Shown: piece by piece, positions 17,851 through 26,333 of the stretch
Layout of the letters: each line of letters begins with the position of its first letter
Position numbering within the stretch: position 1 is the stretch's first letter
Assembly (NCBI RefSeq): GCF_003416895.1
Contig: NZ_QVIO01000004.1
Span: 248,001-312,000 of the forward strand
DNA from: Duganella sp. BJB476
GTDB lineage: Bacteria > Pseudomonadota > Gammaproteobacteria > Burkholderiales > Burkholderiaceae_D
Direction of reading: 5' to 3'
Length of the DNA: 64,000 bases
The notes under the pieces: generated by a model
The model's input: only the letters and a program-made list of their open reading frames with translations
Told to the model about the DNA's origin: nothing
The model's database searches: none
Position numbers and translations under genes: made by a program

Positions 17851-18537
17851 TCATTCTTTAGCTTCCGCCTGCAACCACTCGCGCAACAGCGGCAAGGTGA
17901 TCGGGCGTTGGGTTTCGAGGGAATATTGGTCCAGCGAGTCCAGCATGGTCGACAGCGACCGCATGTCGCGCTGAAAATGGGACAGCAAGTAGGGTATCAC
18001 GCCGGGCGACAGCGTCAAGCCGCGGGCGGTGGCGGCGGCGGTCAGCGCGGCCACTTTCTCGTCGTCGGTCAGGCCGTGGATCTGGTAGATCAGGCCCCAG
18101 CCCATGCGGGTGCGCAGGTCCTCGCGCACCGGCAGCACCGCCGGCGCCACCGCGCCGCTGCAGACCATGAAAGCATGGTTGGCGCGGATTTCATTGAACA
18201 GGGCGAAGGCGTCGATCTGCGCCAGCGGCGACAGCTTTTCGCAGTCGTCCAGCAGGTACAGGTCCACCTCCGGCGAGTAGACGAATTCGGACTCGATGGA
18301 AAACGGCGAGATATAGCGCGCGCGCAGCTGCTCGGCTTCGCCGCCGGCGCTGGCCAAAGCTTTCAGCAGGTGGGTCTTGCCGACGCCGCCCGCGCCCCAC
18401 AGGTAGGCAAAGTGCTCGCGCGACGTGCGGTCGGCGAACTGCGCCATCAGCGCTGCCGCTTCGGCATTCTGTCCCACCTCGAACGATGCGAGGCTGTGCG
18501 CCTGGTCTGCGCCTAAATCGAGCACCAGCTGTTTCAT
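17851..18537 (-). CDS. hda: DnaA regulatory inactivator Hda
   Basis: AAA+ DnaA-like protein of 228 residues that, with the DNA-bound sliding clamp, stimulates ATP hydrolysis on DnaA. The N-terminal MKQLVLDLG is a clamp-binding QL-type motif. The P-loop WGAGGVGKTHLLKAL is near residues 47-58 and the Walker B is LYLLDDCEKL. The C-terminal part is shortened compared with DnaA, as usual for Hda. It lies 48 bp downstream of the AI-2E permease gene. Confidence 0.9.
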   Translation of the reverse strand: MKQLVLDLGADQAHSLASFEVGQNAEAAALMAQFADRTSREHFAYLWGAGGVGKTHLLKALASAGGEAEQLRARYISPFSIESEFVYSPEVDLYLLDDCEKLSPLAQIDAFALFNEIRANHAFMVCSGAVAPAVLPVREDLRTRMGWGLIYQIHGLTDDEKVAALTAAATARGLTLSPGVIPYLLSHFQRDMRSLSTMLDSLDQYSLETQRPITLPLLREWLQAEAKE

Positions 18538-18585
18538 GGCGTTCGCCTGTTTGTGATCTTTTGCATAACGTTTTTCTGTTCCACG

Positions 18586-19674
18586 TCACGCATTATAGAA
18601 GCTGCTGCTCAGGTAGTGGCGGCGGAGATGCTTAAATGCCACCATCAGCACCGCCGAAGCGGGCAATGCCAGCAGCACGCCGACGAAGCCGAACAGCTGG
18701 CCGAAGGCCAACAAGGCGAAAATCACCGCCAGCGGATTGAGGCCGATGCGCTCGCCCACCAGGCGCGGCGTGAGGAAAAAGCCTTCCAGCACCTGGCCGG
18801 CGCCGTAGATGCCGGCCACCGCGATCACGCCGCTCCAGTCGGAAAACTGCAGCACCGCCGAAATCAGCGCCAGCACCAGGCCCAGGCCGAAGCCCAGGTA
18901 GGGGATGAACACCAGCAGGCCGGTGATGATGCCGACCGGCAGCGCGACGTCGAAGCCGGCGATCGCCAGCGCCACCGAGTAGTACACCGCCAGCACGAAC
19001 ATCACCAGCAGCTGGCCGCGCAGGTACTGGGCCAGCAGGGTGTCGACTTCCTCGGCCATGCTCATGGTGGCGCCTATCCAGCGGCGCGGCACGCAGCCGG
19101 CGATACGGGCCAGCATCGGGTGCCAGTCCAGCAGCAGGTAGAACAACACCACCGGGATCAGCACCAGCGTGGCGATCCAGCCCAGCACCGCGGTGCCGCC
19201 CACGCGCGCCGAATTGAGCACGGCGGTCCAGATTTCGTCGCCGCTGGTGGCCATCTGCTGCGACACCAGCTTCTTGATGCCGGCGCTGTCGAGGCGCACC
19301 TTGATGCCCATTTCCTGCAATTTGGGACCCAGCAGGTCGTTGGCCTTGGCCAGGAAGGCGGGGATTTGCGCCTGCAGCAGGGGGATTTCCTTTTGCAGCA
19401 CCGGCACCACGATCAGGACCAGGGCGGCGATGGCGGCGAAGAACAGCACCACCACGATCAGCACGGCCAGCGCGCGCGGCACCCGCATCTTCAGGCGGCC
19501 GAGGCGCAGATGGTCGAGGAAATCGACGCCCGGATTGAGCGCATAAGCCAGGATGGCGGCGGCCAGGAAGGGCGTCAGCACCGGTCCCAACGTGACCAGC
19601 AACAGGAAGAATGCTGCCCAAACCGCTACCCAGAATGCCGTTTGCTTTTGCTCTACCGAGAGGGGAAATGGCAT
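18586..19674 (-). CDS. AI-2E family transporter (PerM-like membrane protein)
   Basis: Integral membrane protein of 362 residues with about eight hydrophobic segments. Family features include LVTLGPVLTPFLAAAILAYALNPGVDFL, the large central soluble loop, and GLLVFIPYLGFGLGLVLALISAVLQF. Members are linked to autoinducer-2 export or, in other lineages, to Na+/H+ exchange, so no substrate is assigned. First gene of the minus-strand perM-hda-HAD-pcnB-folK-panB series and divergent from purM. Confidence 0.85.
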   Translation of the reverse strand: MPFPLSVEQKQTAFWVAVWAAFFLLLVTLGPVLTPFLAAAILAYALNPGVDFLDHLRLGRLKMRVPRALAVLIVVVLFFAAIAALVLIVVPVLQKEIPLLQAQIPAFLAKANDLLGPKLQEMGIKVRLDSAGIKKLVSQQMATSGDEIWTAVLNSARVGGTAVLGWIATLVLIPVVLFYLLLDWHPMLARIAGCVPRRWIGATMSMAEEVDTLLAQYLRGQLLVMFVLAVYYSVALAIAGFDVALPVGIITGLLVFIPYLGFGLGLVLALISAVLQFSDWSGVIAVAGIYGAGQVLEGFFLTPRLVGERIGLNPLAVIFALLAFGQLFGFVGVLLALPASAVLMVAFKHLRRHYLSSSFYNA

Positions 19675-19767
19675 GGAAAGTGATTTAGATGGTTAAAAAC
19701 GGCTGTTGGACGGGGCATTTTGATAAAATAGCGGATTGACCGGGTTGTTGTGCAGCTTTTTGCGCAT

Positions 19768-19790
19768 TTTCGTAGCTTTTTACTACGAAA
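19768..19790. promoter_or_regulatory. Perfect inverted repeat upstream of purM
   Basis: TTTCGTAG and CTACGAAA form an 8-bp perfect inverted repeat with a 7-base spacer (CTTTTTA), 45 bp before the purM start in the 161-bp divergent gap. It could be an operator or a 5' leader hairpin; nothing distinguishes the two. Confidence 0.4.
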
Positions 19791-19835
19791 CAGGTCTCCG
19801 CCTTCTATTTTACCGCCTCCGCTGCGAAATACACC

Positions 19836-20879
<1,044 letters not shown>

Positions 20880-20899
20880 GCGATAGCCTCTTTCCTGAA

Positions 20900-20933
20900 A
20901 GCGGACCACGCCCCGGCGTCGTCCGCTTTTTTT
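20900..20933 (+). terminator. Intrinsic terminator after purM
   Basis: Stem AGCGGAC / GTCCGCT with a GC-rich interior, followed by a run of seven or more T residues, 20 bp after the purM stop. Confidence 0.85.
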
Positions 20934-20951
20934 ATGCCTGGACCCTGAACC

Positions 20952-22157
20952 ATGAAACCAATGTTGAAAAAACTGGCCGGCCTGGTGCTGCTGGCCGTGA
21001 GCTGCTGCGCCACGGCGCACGCCACGCCGTTGACGATCCTGGTGTCGATCGACGGCATGCGCCCCGATTACCTGGAACGCGGCGTTACGCCCAACCTGAA
21101 CCGACTGGCCGCCGGCGGCGCGCGCGCGGTGGCGATGCGGCCGTCGTTCCCCTCGATCACCTTCCCGAATCACTACACGCTGGTGACCGGCCTGCGGCCC
21201 GACCATCACGGCGTGGTCGACAACAATATGGACGACGCGGAGATCCCCGGCGTGCGCTTCAGCATGGACAACCCGGCGGCCGTCACCGACCGCCGCTGGT
21301 GGGACCAGGCCGAGCCGGTATGGGTGACGGCCGAGCTGCACGGCATCCGCTCCGGCACCCTGTTCTGGCCCGGATCGGAAGCGGCGATCCACGGCGTGCG
21401 GCCGACGGTGGCGCCGCCGTTCGACAGCAAGCACCCGGCCGTGGTGCGGGTCGACCGGCTGCTGTCGTGGCTGGGGCGCGCGAACGTGGAGCCGCTGGGC
21501 TTCGCCACCCTGTACCTCGACGACGTCGACCACGCCGGCCACACCTTCGGCCCCGACTCCGGCCAGACCACGCGGGCGGTGGCGCGCATCGACCAGGCCA
21601 TTGGCCAGTTGATTGACGGGCTGGCCAAGCGCCACCTGGGCGCCAACATCGTCATCGTCTCCGATCACGGCATGGCGCCGGTGAGCGCCGAGCGCGTGGT
21701 GCGCATGGACCGGCTGCTGCCGGAGGGCAGCTACCGCAAGGTGGTCAGCGGTCCATATGCCGGCATGGAAGCGATGCCCGGCCGCGAGGATCAACTGGCC
21801 GCCGCGCTGCTCAAGCCGCAGGACCATATGCAATGCTGGCGCAAGGGCGAGCTGCCGGCGCGGCTGGCGTATGGCCACAACGCGCGCGTGCCAGCCTTCA
21901 TCTGCCTGGCCGACACCGGTTGGATGCTGACGTTCAACGACAAGGCGCTGGGCAAGGGCGGCGCGCATGGTTACGACAACGTGGCGCCGGAGATGGGGGC
22001 GATCTTCATCGCCACCGGCCCGGCCTTCAAGCCGGGCGTGGTGCTGCCGGCGTTCGACAATGTGGACGTCTATCCGCTGCTGATGCGCTTGCTGAACCTG
22101 GAGCCGCTGCCGTCCGACGGCGACATCACGCCGCTGCTGCCGGCGCTGGCGCCATAG
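20952..22157 (+). CDS. Secreted ectonucleotide pyrophosphatase/phosphodiesterase (alkaline phosphatase superfamily)
   Basis: Metal-dependent phosphodiesterase of 401 residues with an N-terminal signal peptide (LAGLVLLAVSCCATAHA), so periplasmic or secreted. The two-zinc site is visible: VSIDGMRPDYL, the nucleophile threonine region SITFPNHYTLVTG, LDDVDHAGHTFGPDS, VIVSDHGMAP and GAHGYDN. This is the NPP pattern, suggesting hydrolysis of nucleotide pyrophosphates or phosphodiesters outside the cytoplasm. It starts after the purM terminator and so has its own promoter. Confidence 0.88.
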   Translation: MKPMLKKLAGLVLLAVSCCATAHATPLTILVSIDGMRPDYLERGVTPNLNRLAAGGARAVAMRPSFPSITFPNHYTLVTGLRPDHHGVVDNNMDDAEIPGVRFSMDNPAAVTDRRWWDQAEPVWVTAELHGIRSGTLFWPGSEAAIHGVRPTVAPPFDSKHPAVVRVDRLLSWLGRANVEPLGFATLYLDDVDHAGHTFGPDSGQTTRAVARIDQAIGQLIDGLAKRHLGANIVIVSDHGMAPVSAERVVRMDRLLPEGSYRKVVSGPYAGMEAMPGREDQLAAALLKPQDHMQCWRKGELPARLAYGHNARVPAFICLADTGWMLTFNDKALGKGGAHGYDNVAPEMGAIFIATGPAFKPGVVLPAFDNVDVYPLLMRLLNLEPLPSDGDITPLLPALAP

Positions 22158-22233
22158 TGTAAGCAGCAGCCAGACACCGACAGCAGGAGCGGCTATGAGC
22201 GTGAGGGCGATGTGGTCCTCGCCGCACCGAATC

Positions 22234-22566
22234 TTAGTGACGTTTCGCGCCACCGCGACGGTGAAGATCTTCCAAGTCGATATTGGTCAGCTCGCCGCTG
22301 TGTGGATCGGCGCAATCAAAGGTAATGCGCCAGTTGGCATTGACCTCTATGCTGTATCGGCAGGCGTGGCCGCTTAATTGCTTGAAGTTTTTTGATACGC
22401 CAAGACCGCCACGAAGGTCATCAAGACTGCGCGCCGTGTGCAGATGTACCAGAATGGCACGCGTGACTTTTGCCTTCGACGCGGAAATGCCGCTCGTATC
22501 TTTTCCCGCTGAATTCCAAAAACGTTGCAAACCTTTATGCCGGATTTCTTTGGCCTGAAAACTCAT
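22234..22566 (-). CDS. higB: HigB/RelE-family toxin
   Basis: RelE-superfamily toxin of 110 residues resembling HigB, a ribosome-dependent mRNA endonuclease. Diagnostic stretches are IRHKGLQRFWNSAG, LHTARSLDDL, and the C-terminal NANWRITFDCAD...TNIDLEDLH. It is transcribed away from the HigA-like antitoxin gene, with 83 bp between their starts. In known higBA loci the two genes are cotranscribed with the toxin first, so this layout is unusual. Confidence 0.82.
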   Translation of the reverse strand: MSFQAKEIRHKGLQRFWNSAGKDTSGISASKAKVTRAILVHLHTARSLDDLRGGLGVSKNFKQLSGHACRYSIEVNANWRITFDCADPHSGELTNIDLEDLHRRGGAKRH

Positions 22567-22585
22567 GACAGTACCCTCGGCGCGG

Positions 22586-22614
22586 TTGACGGCTTACGGC
22601 TTTGCTCCTACCAT
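22586..22614 (+). promoter_or_regulatory. Candidate promoter of the higA-like gene
   Basis: TTGACG (22586-22591) and TACCAT (22609-22614) are separated by 17 bp, 35 bp before the antitoxin start, which has a GGAGG Shine-Dalgarno at 22640. The imperfect repeat ACGGCTTACGGCTT lies between the boxes. Confidence 0.5.
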
Positions 22615-22649
22615 GAAAAATCAGGATCCGACTGGTATTGGAGGCGAAC

Positions 22650-22946
22650 ATGATCACTATGCACCCCGGCGAATATCTTTTTCTGTCCTATGTCGAACCG
22701 TACAAAATTAGTCACGAAGAGTTGGCTGACCGGTTGGGACTGCCGTTGCAGGTAGTGGAAGGCTTGCTTGCTGAAGAAATCGAACTGACGGCGGAAATGG
22801 CAGTTCGGCTCGAACTGGCGTTCGATCGATCGGCCATGTCATGGATGGACATGCAGGCTGCGCATGATGTGATGCAGGCAAGAAAAAAGGTCGATACCGC
22901 TACGGTTCGACCTTTCGTTTTTCCCGTCCGGGCAGACGCGGCGTGA
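22650..22946 (+). CDS. higA: HigA-family antitoxin (HTH/XRE)
   Basis: Helix-turn-helix antitoxin of 98 residues. MHPGEYLFLSYVEPYKISHEELADRLGLPLQVVEGLL and the following ELTAEMAVRLELAF...SWMDMQAAHD match the HigA/VapI-like family. The expected G/N-rich recognition helix is altered (LPLQVVEGLLAEE), so DNA binding may differ. Start at the ATG at 22650, with GGAGG five bases upstream. It lies opposite in strand to its presumed toxin. Confidence 0.85.
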   Translation: MITMHPGEYLFLSYVEPYKISHEELADRLGLPLQVVEGLLAEEIELTAEMAVRLELAFDRSAMSWMDMQAAHDVMQARKKVDTATVRPFVFPVRADAA

Positions 22947-22964
22947 GCATCTGAGCTAAATTTC

Positions 22965-23072
22965 CTACTTGCGCGGCTCCGGCGGTGGCGGCTGGTTGGC
23001 GTTTTGCGCTGCGGCGCTCAGTGCCGCGCCGGCCAGCATGGCCAGCAGCATGCCGCGTTTGAATATGCCCAT
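22965..23072 (-). CDS. Small secreted peptide downstream of phosphofructokinase
   Basis: Short reading frame of 35 residues: a basic start (MGIFKRG), a hydrophobic alanine/leucine core (MLLAMLAGAALSAAA) and a short tail with PPPPEPRK. This is a signal-peptide-like N-terminus with almost no mature part. AGGAG lies seven bases before the ATG, and the gene begins only 9 bp after the phosphofructokinase stop, so it is probably cotranscribed. No function recognised. Confidence 0.55.
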   Translation of the reverse strand: MGIFKRGMLLAMLAGAALSAAAQNANQPPPPEPRK

Positions 23073-23081
23073 CGTCGTCTC

Positions 23082-24296
23082 CTATTTCTTCAGAATTTTT
23101 TCCACCGGCGCCGGCCGCAGGCGGAACGCGTCCGGCATGCCGGAGCCCAGCAGCGGCCGCAGGTACAGGCGGAAGGCGTCGGTCACGTCGGTGCCGCTGG
23201 CGCTGATGAACTCGTCCTCCATCACCCGCGTCTTGCCGGCCACGTCGGACAGCGCCATCAGCTCGTAGTCCACCGAGTAGAAGCCGGTGCGCTTGATCGC
23301 CACCGAGCCGTCGCGCCCGCCCCACATGGCGAACTGAACCGCCTTCTCGCCGACCTCGCGCGCTTCGCGCTGGTCCACGTCCGACACGCAGCCGATGAAG
23401 GACCGTTGCAGATAGCCGAAGGTATCGCCGCGCACGCGCTTGATGCCCAGCTTGGCCTTGATCTCGTCGCACAGCAGATCGGCCAGCGCGCCGGTGCCCG
23501 ACAGCTGTACGTTGCCGTGCGCGTCGCGCTCGACTTCCTTGGCCAGCAGGCTGGCGATCGCCTCGCCGGACGCATCGTGGATGCCCTCGGACACGGCGAT
23601 CACGCAGCGGCCATAACGCGCGTACGTGGCTTTGACGTCGGCCAGGAACTGTTCCAGCGAGAACACCCGCTCCGGCAGGTAGATCAGGTGCGGGCCGTCG
23701 TCCGGGAACTTCTTGCCCAACGCCGAGGCGGCGGTCAAAAAGCCGGCATGGCGGCCCATCACCACCCCCACGTACACGCCCGGCAGCGCGGCGTTGTCCA
23801 GGTTGGCGCCGGCGAAGGCTTGCGCGACAAAGCGCGCCGCCGACGGGAAGCCCGGCGTGTGGTCGCTGCCGACCAGGTCGTTGTCTATGGTCTTGGGAAT
23901 GTGGATGCTGCGCAGCGGATAGCCGGCTTTCTGCGCCTGCTCGCTGACGATGCGCACCGTGTCGGACGAATCGTTGCCGCCGATGTAGTAGAACTGCTCG
24001 ATCTCGTGCGCGCGCAAGACCTTGAAGATTTCCTCGCAATAGGCCAGGTCCGGCTTGTCGCGGGTCGAGCCCAGCGCCGACGACGGCGTGGCCGCCACCA
24101 GCTCCAGGTTGTGGCTGGTCTCGCGGGTCAGGTCGACCAGGTCTTCGTTGATGATGCCGCGCACGCCATGCAGCGCGCCGTACACGCGGGTGACGTCGCG
24201 GAAGCGGCGCGCCTCCAGCACCACCCCCGCCAGCGACTGGTTGATGACGGCGGTCGGCCCGCCTCCCTGTGCGACCAAAATTTTTCCCGACGACAT
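23082..24296 (-). CDS. pfp: Pyrophosphate-type 6-phosphofructokinase
   Basis: Glycolytic phosphofructokinase of 404 residues. Two positions mark phosphoryl-donor choice in this family. The motif at 106-109 is GGND, with Asp where ATP enzymes have Gly. The motif at 134-140 is PKTIDND, with Lys where ATP enzymes have Gly. Both indicate pyrophosphate rather than ATP, making the step reversible. The N-terminal GGGPTAVINQSLAGVV and GVVMGRHAGFLTA are conserved. Followed by a 35-residue peptide gene. Confidence 0.88.
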   Translation of the reverse strand: MSSGKILVAQGGGPTAVINQSLAGVVLEARRFRDVTRVYGALHGVRGIINEDLVDLTRETSHNLELVAATPSSALGSTRDKPDLAYCEEIFKVLRAHEIEQFYYIGGNDSSDTVRIVSEQAQKAGYPLRSIHIPKTIDNDLVGSDHTPGFPSAARFVAQAFAGANLDNAALPGVYVGVVMGRHAGFLTAASALGKKFPDDGPHLIYLPERVFSLEQFLADVKATYARYGRCVIAVSEGIHDASGEAIASLLAKEVERDAHGNVQLSGTGALADLLCDEIKAKLGIKRVRGDTFGYLQRSFIGCVSDVDQREAREVGEKAVQFAMWGGRDGSVAIKRTGFYSVDYELMALSDVAGKTRVMEDEFISASGTDVTDAFRLYLRPLLGSGMPDAFRLRPAPVEKILKK

Positions 24297-24353
24297 GCGC
24301 GCTCCTCCGTAGACGTTGAACAGGTTTGCTGCAACGAGACTATAGCGCGACTT

Positions 24354-26333
24354 TCAGTGCGCGCCGATATTCTTGTCGAGGAAATGCTCGACCCGGGTCC
24401 AGAAATCGATGCGGTTCTTCGGCAGCGCCCAGCCGTGGCCTTCCTCCGGATATTCGATCCACTCGACGTTGGGATTGCCGGCCTTGACCGCGTCGTAGAA
24501 CTTCAAGCCGTGCGTGATCGGCACCCGTACGTCGGCGCCGCCGTAGGCCAGCAGCAGCGGCTGTGTCACGCGCGCCGCCTGCCGCAGCGGCGAGGTGGCC
24601 TGCAACTGCACCGCATCCTTGACGCGGTCGCCGATCAGCGCCGGCATGCCGTACTGCTTCCAGCCCTGCGGCAGGTCCGAGGCGTAGCGCCAGCCGCTGT
24701 CGTACAGCAGGTCGATGTCGGTCACGCCCACCCAGTCGACGCCGCAGCGGTACAGATCGGGATCGTTGATCAGGCCCATCAAGGTGGCGTAGCCGCCGTA
24801 GCTGGCGCCGGCGATGCAGATGCGCTTGGCGTCGGCCGTGCCCTGGGCGATGGCCCAGCGCGTGCCGTCGGCGACATCGTCCTGCATCTTCAAGCCCCAT
24901 TGCTTCCAGCCGGCGCGGAAGTGGGCGTCGCCGAAGCCCACGCTGCCGCGGAACTCCGGCTCCAGCACCGCGTAGCCGCGCGTGGCCAGGAACTGGGCGT
25001 CGGCGTTCCAGTTCCAGCTGCCGCCGCGCATGAACGGACCGCCATGCACCAGCACCACCATCGGCAGGTTCTTGTCCTTGCCGCCTGGCGGCAGGGTCAG
25101 CCAGGCCGGGATGTCGAGGCCGTCGCGCGCGGTGTAGTGCACCAGCTCGCGGCTACCCATGTCGGCCGGCTTGATCTGCGGCGCCACGTTGCCGACTTCG
25201 CTCATGCGTTTGGTCTCGGTGTTGAACACCATGGTGCGCTGCGGCTGCTTGTCCGAATAGGACAGCACCAGCACCCACGGCGTTTCCGGCCGGCTGGGCG
25301 GGGTGATCAGGTTGATGGTGCCGGGCAGGAGGGTGTCCACCGTCGCTTGCAGCGCCTTCATGTCGGCGTCGAACCAGGCCGTGCCTTCGGCGTCGCCATG
25401 CACCCGCACGCCCAGCAGGCGGTTGTTGCTGATGACCAGGTGGCCGCTGAAGTCGAAACCTTCCAGCTCCACCATCGGTTTGTCGGCCAGCTTGCCGTGC
25501 ACCAGGTCGTAGCGGTACAGCGCGCTGCGGTCGCGGCCGGCGCGGCTGGTCACGTACAGCGTGCCGTCCGGGCCGAACGCCAGCGGCTCGAATCCGCCGC
25601 CGCCGGTGTAGGCGTCGAAGCTGGCCAGCGTGCGCCACTGCTCGGTGGCCGGGTCCAGGTAGTGGATGGACTCGATATTCTTGTCCAGCGTCTCGACCAG
25701 GCGCGGCCGGCCGTGCTGGTCCAGCAGCCAGCCGCGCGCCACGCCAGGATGCCCGACCGTATGGGTGATGCTGGTGCGCGTGTTCAGCCGCAGCAGGTCG
25801 GACGACACCAGGATGCCGGCGCCTTCGATGCCGGCGTCGCTGACGTAGACTTCCTCGCTGTCCTGCGCGCCGGCCTGGTCCAGCATGAAGGTGTGCCAGG
25901 GCAGCATGTCGCGGCCGCTGTCGCCGCTCTGGATGAAGGGGGTATTGCGCCTGGCCAGCTGACGGAAGCGCTTGCCGTCGCGGTCGACCGCGAACAGGCC
26001 GGGCCCGAAGCGCACGTCGCGCCGGGCCACGCTCTTGTCGACCGTGCTGAACAGCAGGCGCTCGTTGTTGACCCATTGCGCGCGGCCGATGTCGGTGTCG
26101 CGGAACTGCGCCACCATATGCGCGCTCATGTCGGACAGGTCCACCACGGCCAGGCCGTCGCGCTGGCCGCCGGCGCCGACAAAGGCGGCCAGGTAGCGGC
26201 CGTTGGGCGACAGCATGGCGCCATTGAAGGCGGGATTGTTGAAGAAGCTGGCCACCGGCGGCGCCTCGGCCTGCGCGTGGCAGGCGGCCGCCAGGGCCAG
26301 CGCGGCCAGCATCAGTTGGCGCAGCGGCCTCAT
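24354..26333 (-). CDS. S9 family peptidase (prolyl oligopeptidase type), copy 1
   Basis: Exported serine peptidase of 659 residues. It has a signal peptide (LMLAALALAAACHAQA), a long N-terminal beta-propeller-like half and a C-terminal alpha/beta hydrolase. The triad is visible as S511 (AGASYGGYATLMG), D601 (GGADVRVP) and H633 (EEGHGWALPK). The ATG at 26333 overlaps the stop of the preceding S9 gene (ATGA). It is a tandem paralogue of that gene. Role in peptide scavenging is inferred from the family. Confidence 0.9.
   Translation of the reverse strand: MRPLRQLMLAALALAAACHAQAEAPPVASFFNNPAFNGAMLSPNGRYLAAFVGAGGQRDGLAVVDLSDMSAHMVAQFRDTDIGRAQWVNNERLLFSTVDKSVARRDVRFGPGLFAVDRDGKRFRQLARRNTPFIQSGDSGRDMLPWHTFMLDQAGAQDSEEVYVSDAGIEGAGILVSSDLLRLNTRTSITHTVGHPGVARGWLLDQHGRPRLVETLDKNIESIHYLDPATEQWRTLASFDAYTGGGGFEPLAFGPDGTLYVTSRAGRDRSALYRYDLVHGKLADKPMVELEGFDFSGHLVISNNRLLGVRVHGDAEGTAWFDADMKALQATVDTLLPGTINLITPPSRPETPWVLVLSYSDKQPQRTMVFNTETKRMSEVGNVAPQIKPADMGSRELVHYTARDGLDIPAWLTLPPGGKDKNLPMVVLVHGGPFMRGGSWNWNADAQFLATRGYAVLEPEFRGSVGFGDAHFRAGWKQWGLKMQDDVADGTRWAIAQGTADAKRICIAGASYGGYATLMGLINDPDLYRCGVDWVGVTDIDLLYDSGWRYASDLPQGWKQYGMPALIGDRVKDAVQLQATSPLRQAARVTQPLLLAYGGADVRVPITHGLKFYDAVKAGNPNVEWIEYPEEGHGWALPKNRIDFWTRVEHFLDKNIGAH

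Noticed and set aside
15209..19674. Long plus-strand open frames opposite folK, pcnB, hda and the permease gene
   Set aside because: They are GC-rich antisense shadows with low-complexity Arg/His/Gln translations; the minus-strand genes are clearly real.
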